NCBI GenBank assembly: GCA_964637835.1
Contig: CAZWYF010000003.1
Coordinates: forward strand, 121,431-185,430
Source: Glo-17 sp964637835
GTDB taxonomy: Bacteria; Krumholzibacteriota; Krumholzibacteriia; LZORAL124-64-63
Direction of reading: 5' to 3'
Length of the DNA: 64,000 nt
Part shown: piece by piece, positions 19,764 through 28,037 of the stretch
Position numbering within the stretch: position 1 is the stretch's first letter
How the letters are laid out: each line of letters opens with the position of its first letter
Made by a program: the position numbers and the translations under genes
The notes under the pieces: generated by a model
Told to the model about the DNA's origin: nothing
What the model saw: the letters and a program-made list of their open reading frames with translations, nothing else
The model's database searches: none

Positions 19764-20917
19764 CACGCTTGCCCGCCATCGGCATCACCTGCTATCCGAG
19801 CCAGGGCGGCAGCGGGATCGTGGCCACCGAGCTGGGCCTGAATCTGGCCCGCTCCGGCTATGCGGTGCACTTCATCTGCCGGAGCCTGCCCCTGCGCCTG
19901 CGGGAGTACCGGGAGAACGTCTTCTACCACGAGGTCGAGGCAGCCGACTATCCGGTCTTCCAGTCGCCGCCCTATACCCTGAGCCTGGCCACGGCCATGG
20001 CCGACACCGTCGGCAAGCACGGCCTGGACATCCTGCACGTCCACTACGCCATCCCGCATGCGGTGAGCGGCTACCTGGCGCGGCAGATGGTCGGCCCCGA
20101 ACGACTCAAGCTGGTCACCACGCTGCACGGCACGGACATCACCCTGGTGGGGCAGGAACCGTCATTCTTTCCCATCACCCGGTTCGTCATCGAGCAATCC
20201 GACGCGGTGACCGCGGTCAGCGGCTTCCTCGCCCGCGAGACCCGCGACGTCTTCGGCGTCGAGCGACCGGTGGAGGTGATCCCCAACTTCGTCGATGCCC
20301 GGCGCTTCCGTCCCTGTGACGACCCCGCCCGTCGCGCCCGCTGGGCGGAACCGGACGAGGCGCTCCTGGTCCACGCCTCCAACTTCCGGCCGGTCAAGAA
20401 CCTGCCCGCGGTGGTGGCGGCCTTCGCCCGGGTGGCCGCCGTGCGACCGGCGCGCCTGCTCCTGCTGGGCGACGGGCCCGAGCTGGCGCCCACCCTCTCC
20501 CGGCTGCAGGAACTCGGTCTGGGGGACCGGGTCACGGCGCCGGGCCTGGTGGAGGCCCTGGAGGACGTGCTGCCCCTGGCGGACGTGTTGCTGCTGCCCT
20601 CATGGCACGAGAGCTTCGGGCTGGTGGCCCTCGAGGCCATGGCCTGCGGCGTGCCGGTGATCGCCACCGACCGGGGCGGCACCGACGAGTTCGTCGACGA
20701 TGGCGTCAACGGCTACCTCCGCTCGCCGGACGACCACGCCGGCATCGCCGCGGCAGCCCTCGGCCTGCTCGCCGATCCGGGCCTGCAGCGGCACCTGGCG
20801 GAGGAGGCCCGGCGCGACGCCGCCGAGCGCTTCGGCGCCCGCTGCGTCCTGCGCCAGTACGTGGAACTGTATGACCGCGTGCTCGCCGCCGGCCCCGCCG
20901 ACGCAGCCTCCGGTTGA
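19760..20917 (+). CDS. bshA: BshA, UDP-GlcNAc:L-malate glycosyltransferase
   Basis: 385 residues, GT4 fold. The N-terminal glycine loop GGSGIVATELG, the BshA-typical HVHYAIPHA segment, SNFRPVKN, and the C-terminal PSWHESFGLVALEAMACG (with the EX7E glutamates) followed by ATDRGGTDE are all visible. BshA transfers GlcNAc from UDP-GlcNAc to malate, the first bacillithiol step. It is the last gene of the unit. A strong promoter for the next gene (20914-20941) begins inside its final codons. Confidence 0.94.
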   Translation: MTRLPAIGITCYPSQGGSGIVATELGLNLARSGYAVHFICRSLPLRLREYRENVFYHEVEAADYPVFQSPPYTLSLATAMADTVGKHGLDILHVHYAIPHAVSGYLARQMVGPERLKLVTTLHGTDITLVGQEPSFFPITRFVIEQSDAVTAVSGFLARETRDVFGVERPVEVIPNFVDARRFRPCDDPARRARWAEPDEALLVHASNFRPVKNLPAVVAAFARVAAVRPARLLLLGDGPELAPTLSRLQELGLGDRVTAPGLVEALEDVLPLADVLLLPSWHESFGLVALEAMACGVPVIATDRGGTDEFVDDGVNGYLRSPDDHAGIAAAALGLLADPGLQRHLAEEARRDAAERFGARCVLRQYVELYDRVLAAGPADAASG

Positions 20918-20941
20918 CAGCCGGCCGCCTCGCCCTAGACT
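20914..20941 (+). promoter_or_regulatory. Sigma-70-type promoter for the Minf_1886 gene
   Basis: A perfect -35 TTGACA (20914-20919), 16-base spacer, then TAGACT (20936-20941). The -35 box overlaps the bshA stop codon. The leader to the next ATG is about 80 bases. Confidence 0.6.
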
Positions 20942-21025
20942 TTCATCCAGGGACGGCGCGCGGAGATGTCGCGACCGCCCCGCCGCCGGGCCCCGGACAG
21001 GCCCGGTTCCACGGAAGGGGACACC

Positions 21026-21403
21026 ATGGCCGAACCGCGCGAGTTCCTCGCCCGCGTCGAGTCCATCGCCGGCCGCAACGCGTCGTTCCGACCCGAGGCC
21101 TATCTCTTCGTGCTCGAGGCCGTCGAGCGCGCCGTGGTCGATTCCGGCCGGCGCGACCACGTCTCCGGCGAGGATCTGCTCGAGGCCATCAAGGAGCTGG
21201 GCCGTGAGCGCTTCGGGGTGATGGCGACGGACGTGTTCGCGGCCTGGGGGGTGCGCACCACGCTGGATTTCGGTCGTTGCGTCTTCCACCTCATCGATGC
21301 CCAGTTGCTCGACAAGCGCGACGAGGATTCGTTGCGGGACTTCATCGACAGGTACGACTTCCGCCGGGTCTTCGAGCAGGAATACTTCCTGGGCAAGGCC
21401 TGA
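21026..21403 (+). CDS. Minf_1886 family protein of unknown function
   Basis: 125 residues. The pattern RPEAYLFVLEAVERAV, HVSGEDLLEAIKELG, RERFGVMATDVFAAWGV, DFGRCVFHLIDAQLL and a YDFRRVFEQEYF ending matches the Minf_1886/TIGR04138 family, known from Planctomycetes, Verrucomicrobia and relatives. No biochemical function is established. It looks soluble and compact, with no signal peptide. The ATG has GGAAGGGG a few bases upstream and a strong promoter of its own, so it is probably transcribed apart from bshA. It may be abundant or housekeeping. Confidence 0.85.
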   Translation: MAEPREFLARVESIAGRNASFRPEAYLFVLEAVERAVVDSGRRDHVSGEDLLEAIKELGRERFGVMATDVFAAWGVRTTLDFGRCVFHLIDAQLLDKRDEDSLRDFIDRYDFRRVFEQEYFLGKA

Positions 21404-21551
21404 CGCCGCCCGACCGGCCCGCGGGAACTTCCTCGCGTCCGGAACGTAGACCGACCATCACCCCCGACCCGGTCCGGCCGGGTCGCGCGCCGGGCCATGG
21501 AGGGCCCGCCGCGGAGGCCTCGCCGCCGCCGCACGGCGCCAAGGAGCCACC

Positions 21552-22274
21552 ATGCCTGCCCCCTTCCTGCTGACCATCGGCACGGCGGAGCTCGTCTCCC
21601 TCGTGGCGGAGACCACCTTCTTCGGCAAGTTCATCCTCCTCGTTCTGCTGGTGCTCTCGGTGGTCTCCTGGGCCGTCGTGGTGGAGAAGGGCCGTTTGCT
21701 GAGCCGCGTCCGCGCCGGTCATCTGCAGTTCTGGGACCGCCTGGAGGACTGGCTGGATGGCACGCGGGACGATGCCGATCTGCGCCAGTGGTGCGAGCAG
21801 CGTGATCAGCTGCCGCTGTGCAACCAGATGCTCGAGACCATGGACCTGGGCGAGGCCCCCTCGGTGCGGCGCGCCTGCGAGCGCATCGCTTACACCGAGA
21901 TCGAACAGCTCGAGCGGTACCTCATGCTGCTGGCCACGGCCGTGACCATCTCCCCGTTCCTCGGCCTGCTGGGCACGGTCTGGGGCATCATGACGGCCTT
22001 CTGGGACATGGCCGCGCTGCAGAGCGCCAACCTGACGGTGGTGGCGCCGGGCATCGCCGAGGCGCTGATCACCACCATCGCCGGCCTGGCCACGGCCATC
22101 CCCGCGGTGATCTTCTACAACTCGCTCGTGCGCAAGATCGACCTGGTGGGCAACGAGATGGAGCGCCTGCGCACCATCCTCGAGGAGCGCGCCGGTGGTG
22201 GCCGCGGCGAGGAGCATCCCGGCGCCCGGGACTTCGCCAATCGCCCCGACCTGCACGACAAGGAGCGCATCTGA
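21552..22274 (+). CDS. tolQ: TolQ, proton-channel subunit of Tol-Pal
   Basis: 240 residues of the MotA/TolQ/ExbB family. The first membrane segment is at ~23-43 (FILLVLLVLSVVSWAVVV). Two more (~125-150 and ~165-190) carry ISPFLGLLGTVWGIM and ITTIAGLATAIPAVIFYN, the conserved channel-forming motifs. With TolR it uses the proton gradient to drive TolA. AAGGAG lies upstream of the ATG. The stop overlaps the tolR start by one base (TGATG). The neighbouring tolB and pal genes favour TolQ over ExbB. Confidence 0.93.
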   Translation: MPAPFLLTIGTAELVSLVAETTFFGKFILLVLLVLSVVSWAVVVEKGRLLSRVRAGHLQFWDRLEDWLDGTRDDADLRQWCEQRDQLPLCNQMLETMDLGEAPSVRRACERIAYTEIEQLERYLMLLATAVTISPFLGLLGTVWGIMTAFWDMAALQSANLTVVAPGIAEALITTIAGLATAIPAVIFYNSLVRKIDLVGNEMERLRTILEERAGGGRGEEHPGARDFANRPDLHDKERI

Positions 22275-22672
22275 TGCGGCGCAAGGGCTCCTTCCGGGGC
22301 ATGGCCGGCATCAACATCACGTCGCTGGTGGACGTGACGCTCTGCCTGCTGATCATCTTCATGCTCACCGCCCCCTACATCCAGGGTGGCGTCGAGGTGG
22401 ACCTGCCCCAGGCGGACACCCGCCAGCAGATCGTGCGGGAGGGCCCGGTGATCAGCATCACCGACAACCGCCAGATCTATTACGAGGAGGACGCGGTCAC
22501 CCTCGAGGAACTGATCCAGCGCCTGGCTCCGCACCTGCCCGACCGCGAGACCGTGCCCATCTATCTGCGAGCCGACGCCGAGAACCCTTACGGGTTCGTC
22601 CTGCAGGTCATGGCGGCCATCGAGAAGGCGGGGTTCGTCAACCTCTCCCTCGTGGCCGATCCGGAGCAGTAG
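22274..22672 (+). CDS. tolR: TolR, ExbD/TolR family stator subunit
   Basis: 132 residues. It has a short cytoplasmic N terminus, one membrane helix beginning with ITSLVDVTLCLLIIFMLTAP (the Asp in LVDV is the proton-carrying residue), then a periplasmic domain starting VDLPQADT. It partners TolQ in a rotary stator that energises the Tol-Pal system. Translation is coupled to tolQ. The assignment to TolR rather than ExbD rests on the operon. Confidence 0.92.
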   Translation: MRRKGSFRGMAGINITSLVDVTLCLLIIFMLTAPYIQGGVEVDLPQADTRQQIVREGPVISITDNRQIYYEEDAVTLEELIQRLAPHLPDRETVPIYLRADAENPYGFVLQVMAAIEKAGFVNLSLVADPEQ

Positions 22673-22678
22673 GCGGCC

Positions 22679-23407
22679 ATGGGACGCGGTCTGCCGGTCA
22701 GCATCCTGCTGCACCTGCTCGCCCTCTGGCTGCTCGCGGTCTGGGGCGGGCACGTGCCGCAGCCGCCACTGGAGCCCCAGCGGATCCTGCGGGTGCAGAT
22801 CGCACGCTTGCCGGAGGTGATCGAGCCCCAGGTCACCCAGCCGGCGCCCGAGCCCCGGCCCGACCCGGTGGTCCCCAGCGCCGAGCCCGAACCGGCCCCC
22901 GAACCGGTGCGTCCAGAGCCCGAACTGCCGCCCAAGGAGGTGCCGCGGGAACTGGAGCCGGAACGCGAGCCGGAGCCCGAACCGGAGCCCGAGCGGGAGC
23001 CCTCGCCACCGGTCCTCGAGGAGGAACCCGAACCGGCGGACCCGGTGACCGAGGAGGACGAGTTGCCCCCGGCGCCGCCGGCCAGCGGCCCGGCGGTCTC
23101 GGGCACGGATGTGGACTTCCCCTTCGCCTGGTATCTCAACCGCGTCGAGGGGATCATCGCCCGCAACTGGAACCCGCGGCAGCTGGGCTTCCGGGGCGGC
23201 TCGCAGCGCAGCTGCGTGGTGCACTTCATGGTGGGGCGCGGCGGCCAGGTCTCCGAGGTCACCATCGTGGGTCGCAGCGGCGTCTCGCTCTTCGACCGCG
23301 AGGCCCTCAGGGCCGTGCAATCCAGCCGGCTACCGCCGCTGCCGGCCAAGTTCCCGCATCCGGCGCTCGGCGTCACCTTCGTCTTCACCCTCGAATCGGG
23401 GATCTGA
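22679..23407 (+). CDS. tolA: TolA/TonB-type energy transducer
   Basis: 242 residues. An N-terminal helix (~6-25) anchors it in the inner membrane. Residues ~30-135 are a proline/glutamate-rich spacer (repeated EPEPEPE-type units) able to span the periplasm. Residues ~148-242 form a TonB/TolA C-terminal domain (NWNPRQ, VVHFMVGRGGQVSEVTIVGRSG, LPPLPAKF). It would link TolQR to Pal and the outer membrane. The spacer composition resembles TonB more than the Ala/Lys helix of E. coli TolA; position between tolR and tolB argues for TolA. It starts six bases after the tolR stop. Confidence 0.82.
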   Translation: MGRGLPVSILLHLLALWLLAVWGGHVPQPPLEPQRILRVQIARLPEVIEPQVTQPAPEPRPDPVVPSAEPEPAPEPVRPEPELPPKEVPRELEPEREPEPEPEPEREPSPPVLEEEPEPADPVTEEDELPPAPPASGPAVSGTDVDFPFAWYLNRVEGIIARNWNPRQLGFRGGSQRSCVVHFMVGRGGQVSEVTIVGRSGVSLFDREALRAVQSSRLPPLPAKFPHPALGVTFVFTLESGI

Positions 23408-23412
23408 CCGTC

Positions 23413-24714
23413 ATGTTCCAGTCGCGCCCGTGCTCGCTGTCCGGATGGCTCCTGATCACGCTGTTGCTGGCGGGCGGCGCGTCCGGGCAGGTTCCCGACG
23501 TCACCCTCGAGGTGACCAAGACCGCCTACCAGAAGATCGACATCCTGGTCGGCACGCTCGATGTCCTGTCCGGCGGCATGCCCGCGGTGGATGCGGCCAC
23601 GATCCTGGAGAATACCGTCGCCCAGGATCTCGACCACAGCGGACTGTTCCGGGTGGGACTGCTCGAGAGCCAGGCCGAACGCGATAGCCTGGACTTCGAG
23701 TTCGCCATCCGTGGCGTGGTGGAAGGGCCGGTGCGGGACGCCGATGCCACGGGCCGCGACCAGCCCACGACCATCAGCCTCGACCTGGTGACCTATCCCG
23801 GCGGGCAGGTGCTGCTGAACAAGCGTTACCGCCCGCTGCCGGAGCAGATGCGTACCACCGCGCACCACTTCGCCAACCAGGTGGTGGAGATGCTCACCGG
23901 CGAGCCGGGCATCGCCCTGACGCGCGTCGTCTTCTCGCGAGGCGCCGGCGATCGGCGCGATCTCTACGTGGTGGACTACGACGGCGAGGGCCTGCTCCGG
24001 CTGACGGCCAACCGGACCCTGAATCTCTGCCCGGCCTGGAAGCCGGATGCCACGGAGATCGCCTTCACGAGCTACCATCGGGGGATGCAGGGCCTCTATG
24101 GCCTGGACACCGCCACCGGCCAGGTGCGTGAGATCATCACCCAGGAGGGGCTCAACCTGGGCGCGAACTGGCATCCCGACGGAACCGAGCTGCTGATCTC
24201 GCTCTCCCGCGCGGGGGACCCCGAGATCTACCGGGTCGGCGCGGACGGAGAGATCCTGCGACGGCTGACGGCCATGCCCTCCATCGAGATCAGTCCCTGC
24301 TGGGACCCGGCGGGCCGGGACCTGGTTTTTACCAGTGACAGGACCGGGACTCCGCAGTTATATGTCGTCGATGGTGACGGGGCAGGACGGCGCCGCTTGA
24401 CTTTCGAGGGGCGCTACAACGATTCTGCTGACTGGTCGCCCGACGGTGAGCGGATCGTCTATGCCACGCGGGAAGGCAACCTCACGCAGCTCGTGCTGCT
24501 GCGGGCCACCGGCGAGGAGCGTCGCCTGCTGACCGATGCGCGCTGGCGCAACTGCGAGGACCCGAGCTGGGCGCCAGACGGACGCCACGTGGTGTTCGCG
24601 TCGGACCGCACGGGAACCTTCAAGCTCTACGTGATGGACGTCATCGAGGGTGACGTCCGCCAGTTGACGTTCGGCCCGGAGCCGGACATCACCCCCGCCT
24701 GGTCCCCTCGGTAG
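23413..24714 (+). CDS. tolB: TolB, Tol-Pal beta-propeller protein
   Basis: 433 residues. A signal peptide (LLITLLLAGGASGQ) is followed by the TolB N domain (~30-170) and six PD40/WD40-like blades (from ~175), seen as recurring W-x-PDG/TEI-F-S units such as PAWKPDATEIAFTS, ADWSPDGERIVYAT and PSWAPDGRHVVFAS. TolB is periplasmic and binds Pal. The ATG lies six bases past the tolA stop; no strong ribosome site is seen, suggesting coupling. A short AT-richer patch near 24330-24430 is the only base-composition oddity. Confidence 0.94.
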   Translation: MFQSRPCSLSGWLLITLLLAGGASGQVPDVTLEVTKTAYQKIDILVGTLDVLSGGMPAVDAATILENTVAQDLDHSGLFRVGLLESQAERDSLDFEFAIRGVVEGPVRDADATGRDQPTTISLDLVTYPGGQVLLNKRYRPLPEQMRTTAHHFANQVVEMLTGEPGIALTRVVFSRGAGDRRDLYVVDYDGEGLLRLTANRTLNLCPAWKPDATEIAFTSYHRGMQGLYGLDTATGQVREIITQEGLNLGANWHPDGTELLISLSRAGDPEIYRVGADGEILRRLTAMPSIEISPCWDPAGRDLVFTSDRTGTPQLYVVDGDGAGRRRLTFEGRYNDSADWSPDGERIVYATREGNLTQLVLLRATGEERRLLTDARWRNCEDPSWAPDGRHVVFASDRTGTFKLYVMDVIEGDVRQLTFGPEPDITPAWSPR

Positions 24715-24748
24715 GCGGGTTCTCCCAACCCAAGGAGCGATGGGAACG

Positions 24749-25318
24749 ATGAAGGGCTGCACCTCTCGCAAGACGCTCACCCTGCTGGCGATCCTGGCCC
24801 TCGTGGCCACGTTCGCCCTGACCACCGGCTGCGGTGGCGACACTCCCGAGGCCGAGACCGACGCCGAGGCCGCCGCGCGCGCGGCCGAGGAGGCGGCCAC
24901 CGAGACCATTCCCGAACCCGTGGCGCCGGAGCAGGAGGAGACGCAGACCATCCCGTCGCCGGACTATGCCGCCATGGTGCCGGCCGAGTACGGCATCGAG
25001 GACGTGTTCTTCGCCTTCGACGAGTACGACCTCTCCGGCGAGGCCATGTCCACCCTCGCTCGCAACGCCCGGATCCTCAAGGAGCACCCGGACGTGGTGA
25101 TCCTGGTGGAGGGGCATTGCGACGAGCGCGGCACCGTGGAGTACAACCTGGCCCTGGGCGAGAAGCGGGCCAAGGCGGTGCGCGACTACCTGGTGAGCCT
25201 GGGCGTGTCGGGCAACCGGCTCCGCGTCACCAGCTACGGTGAGAGCCGGCCGTTCGCCCTCGGCTCGAACGAGGAGGCCTGGGCCAAGAACCGCCGCGCG
25301 CACTTCGCGCGTCCGTGA
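24749..25318 (+). CDS. pal: Pal, peptidoglycan-associated lipoprotein
   Basis: 189 residues. The lipoprotein signal ends at LTTGC (Cys28). An acidic, Ala/Glu-rich linker (~30-70) leads to an OmpA-like domain (VFFAFDEYDL, LVEGHCDERGTVEYNLALGE, NRRAHF), with the Asp and Arg that bind diaminopimelate. It anchors the outer membrane to the cell wall. The ATG at 24749 is preferred because it gives a typical MK...RK signal start. The ATG at 24740 is only two bases after AAGGAG. The stop overlaps a GTG of the cpoB frame. Confidence 0.92.
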   Translation: MKGCTSRKTLTLLAILALVATFALTTGCGGDTPEAETDAEAAARAAEEAATETIPEPVAPEQEETQTIPSPDYAAMVPAEYGIEDVFFAFDEYDLSGEAMSTLARNARILKEHPDVVILVEGHCDERGTVEYNLALGEKRAKAVRDYLVSLGVSGNRLRVTSYGESRPFALGSNEEAWAKNRRAHFARP

Positions 25319-25332
25319 GCGAGGCCGCTGGC

Positions 25333-26118
25333 ATGCCGAACCACCGTCTTCTCCGGGCCGCCGTCCTGGCGGCGGCCCTCGCCAGCCTGGTCGCCGGGGT
25401 CGGTTGCGCACCGCAGCTCGACCGCATCGAGGCCTCCGTGCAGCAGAACGCCGACACCCTGGCCGAGATGCAGGCGGAGAACCGGCGCCTCGAGCAGGAT
25501 CTCGAGGCGCTCGCGCAGTTGCTGCGCCTGGAATCCACCACCGGCGACGAGACCAACGCCCAGCGGTTCGCCAAGCTGGGGCAGGTGTCCGCCCGGCTCG
25601 ATCAGCTGATGCGCAAGCTGGACGACAACGCGGAGTACATGCGGGAACTGTCGGCCCGCGTCGATCTGCTCGCCGCGCGCAGCGGCGTCCCCACCCTCGG
25701 CGAGTACACCCCGCCCCCGCCACGGACGGAGGCGGGGATGGCGTCATTGCCAGAGGAGGGGCGCTCCATCTACCAGGCCGCCCAGCTGGACCGTAGCCGG
25801 GGCAACGTGACCCTGGCGCGGGAGGGTTTCCGGGAGTTCCTCGAGCGCTACGGCGACAGCGAGCTGGGCGACGACGCTCGCTACTGGCTGGGCGACCTGT
25901 CCTACGGCGAGGGCGACTGGATCGATGCCGCCGATCAGTTCGAGCGGTTGCTCGCCGACCATCCGGAGACGCCCTGGGCGTCCGCGGCCCTGCTCAAGCG
26001 GGGTTACAGCCTGCGGGAACTGGATCGCGATGCGCAGGCCGACGCCGTGTTCGAGCAGCTCGTGGAGCGCTTCCCCGATTCCAACGAGGCCGCGCTCATC
26101 CGCGATCAGGTGGAGTAG
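25333..26118 (+). CDS. cpoB: CpoB/YbgF, Tol-associated cell-division coordinator
   Basis: 261 residues. An N-terminal export signal ends at AGVGC, a possible lipobox (Cys25). Residues ~30-110 form a coiled coil (ETLAEMQAENRRLEQDLEAL-like). Residues ~140-260 contain TPR repeats (YQAAQLDRSRGNVTLAREGF, GDLSYGEGDWIDAADQFERL, KRGYSLRELDRDAQADAVFE). CpoB links Tol-Pal to peptidoglycan synthesis during division. GAGG lies eight bases before the ATG at 25333. A GTG at 25315 overlaps the pal stop but lacks a ribosome site. It is the last gene of the tol-pal unit, with a terminator just downstream. Confidence 0.88.
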   Translation: MPNHRLLRAAVLAAALASLVAGVGCAPQLDRIEASVQQNADTLAEMQAENRRLEQDLEALAQLLRLESTTGDETNAQRFAKLGQVSARLDQLMRKLDDNAEYMRELSARVDLLAARSGVPTLGEYTPPPPRTEAGMASLPEEGRSIYQAAQLDRSRGNVTLAREGFREFLERYGDSELGDDARYWLGDLSYGEGDWIDAADQFERLLADHPETPWASAALLKRGYSLRELDRDAQADAVFEQLVERFPDSNEAALIRDQVE

Positions 26119-26144
26119 GCCAGCGACGCGGCAAGGACAGCGAG

Positions 26145-26183
26145 GCGGGCGCGGTCTCCCCGGAATCCGCGCCCGCTTTCCCT
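26145..26183 (+). terminator. Rho-independent terminator of the tol-pal operon
   Basis: A perfect 10-base stem (GCGGGCGCGG at 26145-26154 with 26167-26176) and a 12-base loop, followed by TTTCCCTT. It lies 26 bases after the cpoB stop. Confidence 0.75.
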
Positions 26184-26257
26184 TGCCCCGCCGCGATTCG
26201 TTTGGCACCTTTGCGCCGTTGCGAACCCGTGTTCCCGGTCCCGCAGAGGAGGAAGCC

Positions 26258-27895
26258 ATGGCCGACGCCACCGTCAACGTGCCCATCCCGGAGAACGAGC
26301 CGGTCCTGTCCTACGCTCCCGGAACGGAGGAGAAGAAGGCCCTCAAGGCCGAGCTCAGGCGCCTGTCGGGCCAGCAGATCGAGATCCCGCTGATCATCGG
26401 CGGAGAGGAGATCCGCACCGGCAACGTGGCCAAGGCCGTCTGCCCCCATGACCACAAGCATGTCCTGGCCACCTACCATCAGGCCGGTGCGTCGGAGGTC
26501 AAGGCGGCCGTCAAGGCGGCTCAGAAGGCCAGGGCCGGGTGGGCGGCCATGCCCTGGCAGCAGCGGGCGAGCGTGCTGCTCAAGGCGGCCGAGCTGCTGT
26601 CCGGCCCCTGGCGCTACACGCTCAACGCGGCCACCATGCTCGGGCAGAGCAAGACGCCGCACCAGGCGGAGATCGAGGCGGTCTGCGAGCTGGCCGACTT
26701 CTGGCGCTTCAACTGCTCCTACTACGAGGACATCATCGCCGACCAGCCGCCCTACAGCCCCAAGGGCCTGTGGAACTACCTGGAGCAGCGGCCCCTGGAC
26801 GGCTTCGTCTTCGCGGTCACCCCCTTCAACTTCACGGCCATCGGGGGCAACCTGCCCACCGCGCCCGCGCTCTGCGGCAACACGGTGCTGTGGAAGCCCG
26901 CCAGCAGTGCCGTCTTCAGCAACTACCTGGTGATGAAGCTGCTGCAGGAGGCCGGCCTGCCCGACGGCGTGATCAACTTCATCCCCGGCCGCGGTAGCCA
27001 GGTGGGCAACCCGGTGCTGGCCAGCAAGGACCTCGCCGGCATCCACTTCACCGGCTCCACCGCGGTCTTCCAGGAGATGTGGCGGACCGTGGGCCGCAAC
27101 ATCAAGAAGTACGGCAGCTACCCGCGCATCGTGGGCGAGACCGGTGGCAAGGACTTCGTCTTCGCCCACCCCTCCGCCGACGTCGACGCGCTGGTCACCG
27201 CGCTGGTGCGCGGCGCCTTCGAGTACCAGGGCCAGAAGTGCTCGGCCGCCAGCCGCGCGTTCATCCCGGCGTCGCTCTGGAAGGAGGTCAAGCGCAAGCT
27301 CCTGGCCCAGGTCAAGACCGTCAAGATGGGCGACCCCACCGACTTCACCAACTTCATGGGTGCGGTGATCGACGAGGCGGCCTACGAGAGCATCAAGGGG
27401 TACATCGATCGCGCACGGAAGGCCCGGGGCCAGGCGAAGATCATCGCCGGCGGCAAGTGCAGCAAGACCACCGGCTACTTCGTCGAGCCCACGGTGATCG
27501 AGTGCACCGATCCTGGCTACGAGAGCCTGGTGGAGGAGATCTTCGGCCCGGTGCTGAGCGTCCACGTCTACGAGGAGAAGGACCTGGTCAAGACCCTCCG
27601 CATGGTGGACCGGGCCAGCCCCTACGCCCTCACGGGCGCCGTCTTCGCGCAGGATCGCCAGGCCATCATCCAGATGAAGGATGCGCTGAGCGGCACGGCC
27701 GGCAACTTCTACATCAACGACAAGCCCACCGGCGCCGTCGTCGGCCAGCAGCCCTTCGGCGGTAGCCGGGCCTCCGGTACCAACGACAAGGCCGGCAGCT
27801 ACATCAACCTGTTGCGCTGGCTGAGCCCGCGGGCAGTGAAGGAGAACTTCTGCCCGCCGACGGACTACCGGTATCCCTACATGGGCCAGAAGTAG
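26258..27895 (+). CDS. pruA: L-glutamate gamma-semialdehyde (P5C) dehydrogenase
   Basis: 545 residues of the aldehyde dehydrogenase superfamily, resembling the ALDH4A1 form of the stand-alone enzyme. Catalytic Glu294 lies in VGETGGKD and catalytic Cys328 in GQKCSAASR, with the usual 34-residue spacing. VTPFNFTAIGGNLPTAPAL and the Rossmann FTGST are present. It oxidises glutamate semialdehyde to glutamate in proline and arginine breakdown, using NAD. The ATG follows GAGGAGGA. It stands alone: no proline dehydrogenase is adjacent, and a terminator precedes it. Confidence 0.93.
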   Translation: MADATVNVPIPENEPVLSYAPGTEEKKALKAELRRLSGQQIEIPLIIGGEEIRTGNVAKAVCPHDHKHVLATYHQAGASEVKAAVKAAQKARAGWAAMPWQQRASVLLKAAELLSGPWRYTLNAATMLGQSKTPHQAEIEAVCELADFWRFNCSYYEDIIADQPPYSPKGLWNYLEQRPLDGFVFAVTPFNFTAIGGNLPTAPALCGNTVLWKPASSAVFSNYLVMKLLQEAGLPDGVINFIPGRGSQVGNPVLASKDLAGIHFTGSTAVFQEMWRTVGRNIKKYGSYPRIVGETGGKDFVFAHPSADVDALVTALVRGAFEYQGQKCSAASRAFIPASLWKEVKRKLLAQVKTVKMGDPTDFTNFMGAVIDEAAYESIKGYIDRARKARGQAKIIAGGKCSKTTGYFVEPTVIECTDPGYESLVEEIFGPVLSVHVYEEKDLVKTLRMVDRASPYALTGAVFAQDRQAIIQMKDALSGTAGNFYINDKPTGAVVGQQPFGGSRASGTNDKAGSYINLLRWLSPRAVKENFCPPTDYRYPYMGQK

Positions 27896-27920
27896 TCGCA
27901 GATCACAGCGATGAGTCAGG

Positions 27921-27950
27921 CGGGGACGGCTTCGAGGGAGGCCGTCCCCG
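27921..27950 (+). terminator. Hairpin after pruA, probable terminator
   Basis: CGGGGACGGC (27921-27930) pairs fully with GCCGTCCCCG (27941-27950) around a 10-base loop, 25 bases past the stop. There is no T-run. Confidence 0.45.
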
Positions 27951-27955
27951 TCGCG

Positions 27956-27985
27956 TTGACGGCGCGGACCGATGGACGGTATGCT
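27956..27985 (+). promoter_or_regulatory. Promoter for the small exported protein gene
   Basis: TTGACG (27956-27961), 18-base spacer, TATGCT (27980-27985). The ATG of the next gene is about 50 bases downstream. Confidence 0.5.
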
Positions 27986-28037
27986 GCCGGAGGAGCGGCT
28001 GCACCCGGTGGCCGCGGGTCTGCCGGAAGGAGAGGGG

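Noticed and set aside
26201..26214. TTTGGCACC...TTTGC upstream of pruA as a sigma-54 promoter
   Set aside because: GG and GC are seven bases apart, not ten, so the -24/-12 geometry fails.
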